Shown here in pieces: positions 1-7,809 of a stretch of DNA of 64,000 nt; position 1 is the stretch's first letter, and the number at the start of each line of letters is the position of its first letter. The notes beneath the pieces were generated by a model, which worked only from the letters and a program-made list of their open reading frames with translations, was not told the origin of the DNA and did not search any database. This DNA is from Bacillota bacterium. GTDB taxonomy: Bacteria; Bacillota; Clostridia; Saccharofermentanales; Fastidiosipilaceae. Where the stretch lies: the NCBI GenBank assembly GCA_023388435.1, contig JAEWGG010000010.1, positions 62,001-126,000 of the forward strand, read 5' to 3'. The position numbers and the translations under genes are program-made.

Positions 1-558
1 ATGGGGGCAAAAATCAGTATTGATTCGGCGACCATGATGAATAAGGGCCTGGAGCTAATTGAGGCCCAGCACCTCTTCGACTGTCCGGAAGAGCATATCG
101 ACATCCTGATACACCCTCAGTCCATCGTCCACTCCATGGTGGAGTTTAAGGACGGGGCCCTCCTGGCCCAGTTGGGCGCCCCGGACATGCGCCAGGCCAT
201 TTCCCTGGCCCTGCACTACCCACGTCGGGCGGAGGAGACCTTTAGTCCCCTTGACCTCCTAAGTTTGACTGAGGGACTGAGTTTCGAGGCGGCAGACCCC
301 CAGCGCTTTCGCAGTCTTCACCTGGCCAGGGAGGCGGCCAGGGCTCCGAAGTCCCTGGCTGTGGTGATGAATGCCGCCAATGAGGTGGCTGTGGAGGCCT
401 TTTTGGCCCGTAACGTGTCTTTTCTGGGCATCGCTGAAACGGTGGAGAACTGTATGGAAGCTCACCAGAAAGAGGGGGTCTGGCAGCCCACCTGCTTTGA
501 AGAGATTGCAGCCTTGGACCAGGAGGCGCGCCAGCGCTGCCGCGCTTTGCTAAAATAA
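1..558 (+). CDS. dxr: 1-deoxy-D-xylulose 5-phosphate reductoisomerase, C-terminal part (cut by window edge)
   Basis: DXR converts 1-deoxy-D-xylulose 5-phosphate to 2-C-methyl-D-erythritol 4-phosphate with NADPH, the second step of the MEP isoprenoid pathway, in the cytosol. The visible 185 residues begin with the family's substrate-binding motif (KISIDSATMMNKGLE) and continue through HPQSIVHSMVEF and NAANEVAV, both DXR hallmarks. The ATG at position 1 is the internal Met of the usual W-x-M-G motif, so the real start lies upstream of the window. The last 40% of the enzyme, including the C-terminal helical domain, is present and intact to the TAA. It sits 42 bp before rseP and one gene before ispG, a later enzyme of the same pathway, as is usual in Clostridia. 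Confidence 0.95.
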   Translation: MGAKISIDSATMMNKGLELIEAQHLFDCPEEHIDILIHPQSIVHSMVEFKDGALLAQLGAPDMRQAISLALHYPRRAEETFSPLDLLSLTEGLSFEAADPQRFRSLHLAREAARAPKSLAVVMNAANEVAVEAFLARNVSFLGIAETVENCMEAHQKEGVWQPTCFEEIAALDQEARQRCRALLK

Positions 559-600
559 ACAGTCTAGTGTGGTTTGATGGTAAGACGATAGGGAGCAGAC

Positions 601-2025
601 ATGATCTATACACTTTTTGGCATCCTGCTGGGCCTTTTGCTGCTCGGTCTGATGATGTTTCTTCATGAGCTCGGGCACTTCCTGGTAGGTAAGAAGCTGG
701 GCTTTAAAATTCTGGAATTCAATATTTTTATGGGGCCAACGCTCCTGAAACGCTATAAGGACGGCATTCGCTACGCCCTGCGTCTCGTCCCGATCGGGGC
801 CTCTGTGGCCTTCGCTGGAGAGGGTGATGAGGGGGAGACGGACGAGGTCCTGCGCGAGAGGCTGCGTGAGGAAAGCGCGGCCCAGCGGAGGCAAGAGCAG
901 GAGACTGGAGCGGGGGAGGAACTGGACCTGGACCAGCCCGCGAAGCTGGATCCTGACGATCCGAGCCTCTTCTTCAACCGTCCGAAATGGATGCGGGCCC
1001 TGGTCCTACTGGCGGGTCCGCTGATCAATATTGTGAGCGGCCTGCTGGCCCTGGTGATCTTTTTCAGCGCGACGGGCTTCGCCCAATTGCGCGTCAAGTC
1101 AGTGGAAGCAGATTCGCTCTTCGCCCGGGCCCAGATCCCTGTAGGTGCGGAACTGCTGGAACTTGACGGCCATCGCCTGCGCAATAATCTGGACTTTTCT
1201 TACTACCTCCGCTTTGCTTCCAAGGGGCGGCTGGAGCTCAGCTACCGCAGTCCCGAGGGCCAGGTGGAGCGGCGCGATCTGAACTGGGATCGGGTGCACA
1301 ATTGGCGCTTCGGGATTCGCAAGAATGCGGCCCAGGAGGGGATGATCGTCGCCTCTGTCGACCCCGCGCCGGACACGGCCCCCGCAGATGATGCCCGCCG
1401 CGGCTTGAAGGCGGGAGACCAGATTCTCCGTGTCGCGGGTCAGGAGGCCAGCATTGAGAGCCTGCTCCAGGCAGCCCAGGCCAGTGAGGGGGAGGCTGTG
1501 AAGCTGGAGCTCCTGCGTGAGGGCGAGAGGCTGGAACTGGAGCTCCGTCCCTTCGCACAGGAGGGGCTGCGCCCCGTGGGAGCCAGTTTTGAACTGAGCC
1601 ATTCCTTCTGGGAGGCCCTCCCTTATTCCTGGCATTATTTGGGCTCTATTGTGCGCCTGACCTTTGACTCCATACGCCAGATCTTTACTGGCGGCATCGC
1701 TGCTCGCGACGCGGTCTCAGGTCCTGTTGGTGTCGTGTCCATGATCAGTGGCGTCGTCACGGCGAGCCAGATTTCTTGGGCGGATCGCGCCTTGCAGCTG
1801 GTCTACCTCTTTGCTCTGATCTCCATCTCGCTGGGCATCATGAACCTCCTGCCCATCCCCCCGCTGGACGGTTTCCAGCTCTGGGTGACGGCCTACGAGG
1901 GGCTGCGCGGGAAGAGTCTGTCGATGAAGGCCCGCCAGCGCTTCGCCATCGCCGGCCTGGTGGTCATTGTGGCCCTGTTCGTCCTGGGACTCTTCTTTGA
2001 CATCCTCCGTCTGAGTGGCGTCTGA
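601..2025 (+). CDS. rseP: RIP zinc metalloprotease, RseP / site-2 protease family
   Basis: An integral-membrane protease that cleaves transmembrane segments of regulators such as anti-sigma factors. Seen: the zinc motif HELGH at residues 22-26 in the first membrane helix, a PDZ region at about residues 170-320, and the third zinc-ligand motif LLPIPPLDG at about 415-423 near the C-terminal helices. Length is 474 residues against about 420-450 for the family. The excess is a charged Glu/Arg/Gln-rich insertion at about residues 78-122, between VPIGASVAFAGEG and the FFNRPKWMRALVLLAGPL segment, where relatives have a short loop. The start follows AGGGAG at 589-594. It lies between dxr and ispG and is probably cotranscribed with them; a link to isoprenoids is only positional. 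Confidence 0.93.
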   Translation: MIYTLFGILLGLLLLGLMMFLHELGHFLVGKKLGFKILEFNIFMGPTLLKRYKDGIRYALRLVPIGASVAFAGEGDEGETDEVLRERLREESAAQRRQEQETGAGEELDLDQPAKLDPDDPSLFFNRPKWMRALVLLAGPLINIVSGLLALVIFFSATGFAQLRVKSVEADSLFARAQIPVGAELLELDGHRLRNNLDFSYYLRFASKGRLELSYRSPEGQVERRDLNWDRVHNWRFGIRKNAAQEGMIVASVDPAPDTAPADDARRGLKAGDQILRVAGQEASIESLLQAAQASEGEAVKLELLREGERLELELRPFAQEGLRPVGASFELSHSFWEALPYSWHYLGSIVRLTFDSIRQIFTGGIAARDAVSGPVGVVSMISGVVTASQISWADRALQLVYLFALISISLGIMNLLPIPPLDGFQLWVTAYEGLRGKSLSMKARQRFAIAGLVVIVALFVLGLFFDILRLSGV

Positions 2026-2124
2026 GTTCGGCCTGGCCAGGACAGGCGGACTGAGGCTGGAATCGAAACAGTCTGGCCCTCTTAGGAACAGGCTGTGTAG
2101 ATGGATAGGAGAGAGGTGAAAGCT

Positions 2125-3228
2125 ATGTGCAAGGAGAATCTAGAGCGCGCTCTGAGCCTTTTGGGACCGCGGCGCAAGTCCCGAAGCGTACAGGTCGGCG
2201 GGCTGCTGCTGGGGGGTGGGGGCGCGCCCATTGTGCAGTCCATGAACAATTGTGACAGCCGTGATGTGGAGGCCAGCCTCGCCCAGATCCATGCTCTGGC
2301 CGCGGCAGGTTGTCAGCTGACGCGCCTCGCCATCCCCGACCAGGAGGCGGCCCAGGCCCTGGGGGCCATCGCCCGACGCTCGCCCCTGCCCATTGTTGCG
2401 GACATTCATTTTGACTATCGCCTGGCTCTGGCTGCCCTGGAGAACGGGGCGGCAAAAATCCGTATCAACCCCGGAAATATCGGTGGAGCGGAGCGCCTGC
2501 GCCAGGTGGTCCGGGCCTGTCAGGAGCGACAGGTACCGATCCGCGTCGGTGTGAATTCCGGATCCATCTCCCGCGCCCTGCGTGAAGCCCATGGCGGAGT
2601 CACTGTGGAATCGCTCTGCGCTTCGGCCCTGGAGGCCCTGCGCCTGATTGAGGACTGTGGTTACGACCAGCTTGTCGTCTCCCTCAAAGCCTCGGATCCC
2701 GCCCTCTGCATCGCGGCCTACCGGCGCATGGCTGAGCTCTGCGACTACCCCCTGCACCTCGGAGTCACAGAGGCGGGGACCCAGGCTACAGGTAGTCTGC
2801 GCAGCGCGGTGGCCCTGGGTGCCCTCCTGGCTGAGGGTATAGGAGATACCCTGCGTGTCTCCCTCACAGCAGATCCTGTAGAGGAGGTCCACGCAGCCTA
2901 CACCATTCTGAAGGCCCTGGGCCTGGCCCGACAGGGGAGCACCGTGATTTCCTGCCCCACCTGTGGCCGTACCCAGGTTGACCTCATCGCCCTTGCCGCC
3001 CGTGTCGAGGAGGCCTTGAAGAGCTGGGCCAAGCCGCTTACCGTGGCCGTCATGGGCTGCGCCGTCAATGGGCCCGGAGAGGCCCGCGAAGCGGACATCG
3101 GCATCGCTGGAGGACGCGGGGAGTACGTGCTTTTTGTCAAAGGGAAAATCATCGCCAAAGTTCCGGAGGAACAGGCCTTTGAGCGCCTGATGGCTGAGAT
3201 TAAGGAACGTTTTGGAGCGGAGGTATGA
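2125..3228 (+). CDS. ispG: 4-hydroxy-3-methylbut-2-enyl diphosphate synthase (GcpE)
   Basis: IspG reductively opens 2-C-methyl-D-erythritol 2,4-cyclodiphosphate to HMBPP using a [4Fe-4S] cluster, the penultimate MEP-pathway step. The N-terminal TIM-barrel half is recognisable from APIVQSMNNCDSRDVEA and ADIHFDYRLAL. The C-terminal cluster domain carries the ligands in ISCPTCGRT and MGCAVNGPGEAREADIG (three Cys plus Glu). I take ATG 2125 as the start (367 residues) because GGAGAGAGG at 2108-2116 precedes it by a good distance; an in-frame ATG at 2101 lacks such a site. The stop at 3226-3228 abuts the polC start at 3230, so the two are translationally close. IspG needs a reductant such as ferredoxin or flavodoxin, not encoded nearby. 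Confidence 0.95.
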   Translation: MCKENLERALSLLGPRRKSRSVQVGGLLLGGGGAPIVQSMNNCDSRDVEASLAQIHALAAAGCQLTRLAIPDQEAAQALGAIARRSPLPIVADIHFDYRLALAALENGAAKIRINPGNIGGAERLRQVVRACQERQVPIRVGVNSGSISRALREAHGGVTVESLCASALEALRLIEDCGYDQLVVSLKASDPALCIAAYRRMAELCDYPLHLGVTEAGTQATGSLRSAVALGALLAEGIGDTLRVSLTADPVEEVHAAYTILKALGLARQGSTVISCPTCGRTQVDLIALAARVEEALKSWAKPLTVAVMGCAVNGPGEAREADIGIAGGRGEYVLFVKGKIIAKVPEEQAFERLMAEIKERFGAEV

Positions 3229-3229
3229 G

Positions 3230-6200
3230 ATGCGCCAACTGCGAGACTTTCTGATTGCCCTCATGGGTGAGACTGGGGTCTACACCATGGCGGCCCCTCC
3301 AGAACTTCTGGACGCAGAGCTCAGACAGGCCAGGATCAGTTCACGTGGCCTGGGTCTGAACCTCGTTTTACCCCAGTATCCGAGTGGCCAGAGTATCGCC
3401 CAGTTCGAACGCAGCTTACAGGATCGCCTGGATGTTCCGAAGCTGCGCTTTCATCTCCAGTGCAGCCGCCCCAGCGAGGAGCGGACGGCAGAGGAGCAGC
3501 GCAGCTTGCACCTGGCCGTCCTCGACTGGTTGCGCAACAGCCGTCAGGTTCTTCCGGGAACCATCGCCTGTGCCCTGGGACCCCAGTCCCTGGTCTGGGA
3601 GGAGTCGGAGGTCTATCTGGACTTGCCACAGATGGCCTGGGCGGACCTCTCCTCTAAGTTGGAGGAGGAGCTGGCCCGCTTTTGTCGGGAGATGGGGGGG
3701 CTGGACCTGGCCTGGAAACTCCGTCCCTGTCGGGCCGAGGAGGAACAGCGTCAAACGGAGGCCTACGTCGAAGCACTTTACAGTACAGAGCGCGGGGAGC
3801 TTTCTGAGACCGAGGAGGGGGCGGCAGCCCCGCCCAGTTGGGACTCGGCAGCTGCTGCTCCAGAACCTCCATCCGAAGAGGAGCCGCGTACTAAGTCGTC
3901 CCGTAACTACCGCCGCCGCAATTTGCCCGAGGTGATCTGGGGGCGTATCACCGAGCTGCAGGAACCCTATAATTACCGAGAACTGACCGACAGCAGCGGC
4001 CAGGTCCAGCTCCTGGGACGGGTTCAGAGCCCAGAGATGGCACTCAGTAAAAATGGGCGGACGCTGATTTGTAAGTTTGATTTTTACGGGGAGAACGGGG
4101 CGATCAGTGCGATTTTTTTCGCCAAGCCCGAAGAGCAGGAGTCGCTGCAAAAGGAACTCAAGAAGGGGCGCTATTTACGCATCGAGGCGGAGGTCCAGTA
4201 TGAGGGCCGCTTCTCGAAGGATCTCCAGGCCCGCGTCCTCGGCCTGATGCCCGCTCCTGAGCCGCCCAGCCGCCAGGACCGTGCCGTGGAAAAGCGTGTG
4301 GAACTGCACTGCCACAGCAAGATGAGCGCCCAGGATGCCGTTGCGGAGGCCAAGGCCATCGTCCGCCAGGCGGCGGACTTCGGCCATCCTGCGGTGGCCA
4401 TCACGGACCACGGTGTGGTTCAGGCCTTTCCTGAGGCCTATCAGGCAGCCTGTGAGGCGCGCAAAAAAAATCCGGACTTCAAGCTGATTCTGGGTCTTGA
4501 GGGCTACCTTGTAGATGATGGAGAAGTCTGCGTCTATGCGCCGACTCCGCTTGAGGCCCTGCGCGTCGAGCGCTTCTGTGCCCTTGATGTGGAGACGACG
4601 GGCCTGGACGCTGCAGAAGACCGCCTGATTGAGGTGGCCGCCCTGCGCTTTGAGCGCCAGGGCGAGGACTTCGTCGTCACGGAGGAGTTCCAGGCCCTTA
4701 TTAATCCTGGCCGCAGCCTGTCCCCAGAGATCGTCAAGCTCACGGGCATCAGCGACCTCGACCTGCTCAATGCCGAAACTGCCTGGCCGGTACTGGAGCG
4801 CCTGCACGCATTTCTGGGCACGGATCCGCTGGTGGCGCACAACGCCCTCTTCGACCTGGGCTTCCTCCGGGCTGAGGGCTTTCGCACGCCTGAGCCCTAT
4901 GCCCCGAGACTGAAGTTTAACCCTGTGCTCATCGACACCCTGCCCCTGGCTCGCCACGTACTGCCGGAGCTTCCGCGCCACCGCCTGAATACGGTGGCAG
5001 AGGCCATGGGTATTCCGCTGGACCAGCACCATCGGGCTCTGGATGACGCCCGTTGCTGTGGTGAGATTTTCGCCCGTCTCTATAAGCGCCTCGATGAGCC
5101 GGATCTCCAGGCCCTGAATCGCATGCTGGGACAGCGCTCCGTTGAGGAGGTCAAGCAGCGCCGCAGCCGGCCCCATCATGTCATCTTGCTGGCCCGCAAC
5201 GAGCTGGGCCTCTACAATCTCTACCGACTGGTCTCCGAGGCGCACACCCGCTACTTCAGCCGCCGCCCACGGATTCCCCGCTCCCTTCTGACCTACCTGC
5301 GCAGCGGCCTGATCCTGGGTTCGGCCTGTGTGGCCGGTGAGGTGTTCCAGTCCTGCCTGGAAGCCTATGTGCGCAGTGGGAAGGATCTGGACCGCAGCCT
5401 GGAGGAGCTGAGGCGATACCGCAATAGGGGCCGCTATTATGACTACTTTGAAATTCAGCCCCTGACTAATAACCGTTTTTTGGTGCGCAGTGAAAATACA
5501 GGCATCGTCAACGATGAGGACCTGCGCAATCTGAATCGCCTGGTCCTGGCCTGGGGACGCCAGTTGAAGAAGCCTGTGGTGGCCACCTGCGACGCCCACT
5601 ACCTGCGTCCCGAAGATGCCATCTACCGTGAAATTATGCTCAGCAACATGGGCTATGACGACATGGAGAGCCAGGCGGAACTCTATTTTCGCAGCACTGA
5701 TGAGATGCTGGAGGAATTTGCCTATCTGGGCCCTGACCAGGCCCAGGAACTGGTTGTCCGCGCTCCCCAGGCCATCGCGGCTCAGGTGGAAGCCGACATC
5801 CAACCCTTCCCGCCAGGCTCCTATCCGCCAATGATCAAAGAGGCGGAGGAGCAGGTGGAGCAGCTGACCTGGAATTCGGCCCGTGCCCGCTATCAGATGG
5901 AGGGCGAGCAGCTGCCGGAGCTTGTGGAAAAGCGGGTCCAGCGGGAGCTGGATGCCATCATCAGTAACGGCTTTGCCATCATGTACTACATCGCCCATAA
6001 ATTGGTAAAGCGCTCCAATGACGACGGCTACCTGGTCGGCTCCAGAGGTTCCGTCGGCTCCTCACTCGTGGCCACCCTCTGTGGCATAACGGAGGTCAAC
6101 CCCCTGCCACCGCACTATGTCTGTCCCCAGTGTCACTACTCGGAATTTGATACGAGCGGCAGCTATGGTTCAGGCTATGACCTGCCCCCGCGCCAGTGCC

Positions 6201-7738
6201 CACACTGCGGTGCAGATTTGGAACGTGACGGACAGGATATCCCCTTTGAAACCTTCCTCGGCTTCAACGGTGACAAGCAACCCGATATTGACTTGAATTT
6301 TTCCGGCGAGTACCAGGCCCAGGCCCACCGCTATATCTGTGAGATGTTTGGTGAAACGCACACCTTCCGTGCGGGGACCATTGGCCGCTACGCCGAGAAA
6401 AATGCCGACGGCCTGGTGCGCAGCTACCTGGAGAAGCGTGAGGAGACGAGCACCTGGGCGAATATCCACCGCCTTGCGCAGGGGCTCATCGGGGTCAAAC
6501 GCACGACGGGCCAGCACCCTGGAGGCATCGTGGTCATACCCAAGGAGCGTGAGGTCTATGACTTTACCCCCGTCCAGTATCCGGCGGACAAGTGCGGGGA
6601 CAATATGCAGACCACGCACTTTGACTTCAATGCCATGCACGACACCATCCTGAAGCTGGATATCCTGGGCCACGACGATCCGACCATGCTCAAGGTCCTG
6701 GGTGATCTCACCGCTGTGGATGTCCGTAAGATTCCCATTCCCGACCCTGAAGTGATGCGTCTTTTTCAATCTCTGGAACCTCTGAAATACCAGCAGCACA
6801 GTGACCAGCAAGACGGCACCCTGGGCATTCCCGAGATGGGGACAAGAATGGCCCGGGAGATGATCCGTGAGACCCAGCCCCGGCATTTCTTCGACCTGGT
6901 CCAGCTCTCCGGCCTCTCACACGGTACCGATGTCTGGAAGGGCAATGCCCAGGACCTCATCCGCAGTGGAACCTGTGATATCAACAGCGTCATCGGCTGC
7001 CGTGACGGCATTATGACCACTCTGATCTATAAGGGGCTCCCCAAGAAGGCGGCCTTCGACATTATGGAAAAAGTCCGTAAGGGCAAGGGCCTCTCCGCGG
7101 AGCACGAGGCCCTGATGCGCGAGCACCAGGTAGAGGACTGGTACATTGATTCCTGCAAAAAAATCAAGTACATGTTCCCCAAGGCCCACGCGGTGGCCTA
7201 CGTCACTTCCGCCCTGCGCATCGCCTGGTTCAAGGTCCACATGCCCGCGGCCTACTACGCCGCCTATTACAGTGTGCGCGCCGACGAATTCAGTGCGGAC
7301 ACCATGTGCCACGGCCTGGAGCGCTGCATCAGTGAGAAAAAGAAGGCCGAGGAGCGCATGCGTGAGCGCCAGGCCAATCCCAAGGACAAGTCGCTCTTCT
7401 ATATTTTTGAACTGGTGGAAGAGATGTACTGCCGGGGAATCCGCTTCCTTCCGATCAGTCTCCAGAAATCCGAGCCCTCCCGCTTCCAGGTGCTCAGCGA
7501 CACGGAGATCCTGCCCCCCTTTAATGTAATCCCCGGCTTCTCGACCGCAATGGCCTGCGACCTCGTCCAGGCCCGGGAACGCGGTGCGGACTTCAGCTGT
7601 CGTGACAGCATCGCCCGCGAGGCGGGCCTGGGTCCCAGCGCCATGGAGGCCCTGGCCAGCGAGGGGGTCCTGGAGGGCATACCCGAGAGCGCCCAGCTGG
7701 ACCTCTTTGAATGGATGCAACAGTCCACCCAAGACTAG
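3230..7738 (+). CDS. polC: DNA polymerase III alpha subunit, PolC type
   Basis: The replicative polymerase of low-G+C Gram-positive bacteria, with built-in 3'-5' proofreading. Order seen, numbered from ATG 3230 (1502 residues): N-terminal domain; OB-fold at about 240-340; first PHP part from VELHCHSKMSAQDA near 357; DnaQ-like exonuclease from FCALDVETTGL near 448, with VAHNALFDLGFL and HRALDDAR; rest of PHP; polymerase core with GSRGSVGSSLVA near 935, a four-Cys zinc knuckle (CPQCHY and CPHCGA), PDIDLNFSGEYQ near 1017, and the helix-hairpin-helix tail. Catalytic Asp residues of both active sites are present. ATG 3230 has GGAGCGGAGG upstream; the frame is also open to a TTG at 3212 inside ispG, which lacks its own ribosome site. 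It is slightly longer than the Bacillus enzyme. Confidence 0.97.
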   Translation: MRQLRDFLIALMGETGVYTMAAPPELLDAELRQARISSRGLGLNLVLPQYPSGQSIAQFERSLQDRLDVPKLRFHLQCSRPSEERTAEEQRSLHLAVLDWLRNSRQVLPGTIACALGPQSLVWEESEVYLDLPQMAWADLSSKLEEELARFCREMGGLDLAWKLRPCRAEEEQRQTEAYVEALYSTERGELSETEEGAAAPPSWDSAAAAPEPPSEEEPRTKSSRNYRRRNLPEVIWGRITELQEPYNYRELTDSSGQVQLLGRVQSPEMALSKNGRTLICKFDFYGENGAISAIFFAKPEEQESLQKELKKGRYLRIEAEVQYEGRFSKDLQARVLGLMPAPEPPSRQDRAVEKRVELHCHSKMSAQDAVAEAKAIVRQAADFGHPAVAITDHGVVQAFPEAYQAACEARKKNPDFKLILGLEGYLVDDGEVCVYAPTPLEALRVERFCALDVETTGLDAAEDRLIEVAALRFERQGEDFVVTEEFQALINPGRSLSPEIVKLTGISDLDLLNAETAWPVLERLHAFLGTDPLVAHNALFDLGFLRAEGFRTPEPYAPRLKFNPVLIDTLPLARHVLPELPRHRLNTVAEAMGIPLDQHHRALDDARCCGEIFARLYKRLDEPDLQALNRMLGQRSVEEVKQRRSRPHHVILLARNELGLYNLYRLVSEAHTRYFSRRPRIPRSLLTYLRSGLILGSACVAGEVFQSCLEAYVRSGKDLDRSLEELRRYRNRGRYYDYFEIQPLTNNRFLVRSENTGIVNDEDLRNLNRLVLAWGRQLKKPVVATCDAHYLRPEDAIYREIMLSNMGYDDMESQAELYFRSTDEMLEEFAYLGPDQAQELVVRAPQAIAAQVEADIQPFPPGSYPPMIKEAEEQVEQLTWNSARARYQMEGEQLPELVEKRVQRELDAIISNGFAIMYYIAHKLVKRSNDDGYLVGSRGSVGSSLVATLCGITEVNPLPPHYVCPQCHYSEFDTSGSYGSGYDLPPRQCPHCGADLERDGQDIPFETFLGFNGDKQPDIDLNFSGEYQAQAHRYICEMFGETHTFRAGTIGRYAEKNADGLVRSYLEKREETSTWANIHRLAQGLIGVKRTTGQHPGGIVVIPKEREVYDFTPVQYPADKCGDNMQTTHFDFNAMHDTILKLDILGHDDPTMLKVLGDLTAVDVRKIPIPDPEVMRLFQSLEPLKYQQHSDQQDGTLGIPEMGTRMAREMIRETQPRHFFDLVQLSGLSHGTDVWKGNAQDLIRSGTCDINSVIGCRDGIMTTLIYKGLPKKAAFDIMEKVRKGKGLSAEHEALMREHQVEDWYIDSCKKIKYMFPKAHAVAYVTSALRIAWFKVHMPAAYYAAYYSVRADEFSADTMCHGLERCISEKKKAEERMRERQANPKDKSLFYIFELVEEMYCRGIRFLPISLQKSEPSRFQVLSDTEILPPFNVIPGFSTAMACDLVQARERGADFSCRDSIAREAGLGPSAMEALASEGVLEGIPESAQLDLFEWMQQSTQD

Positions 7739-7809
7739 GTGGACTGCTGCAGCGAGAGGCAGTCACTGGCCGTCCCCACGGGCAGCCGCATGAAAGGAGC
7801 CAGCTCAGA

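Noticed and set aside
4175..5998. 607-codon open frame on the minus strand
   Set aside because: It lies wholly antisense to polC, has no known domains and no ribosome site; a result of G+C-rich codon bias.
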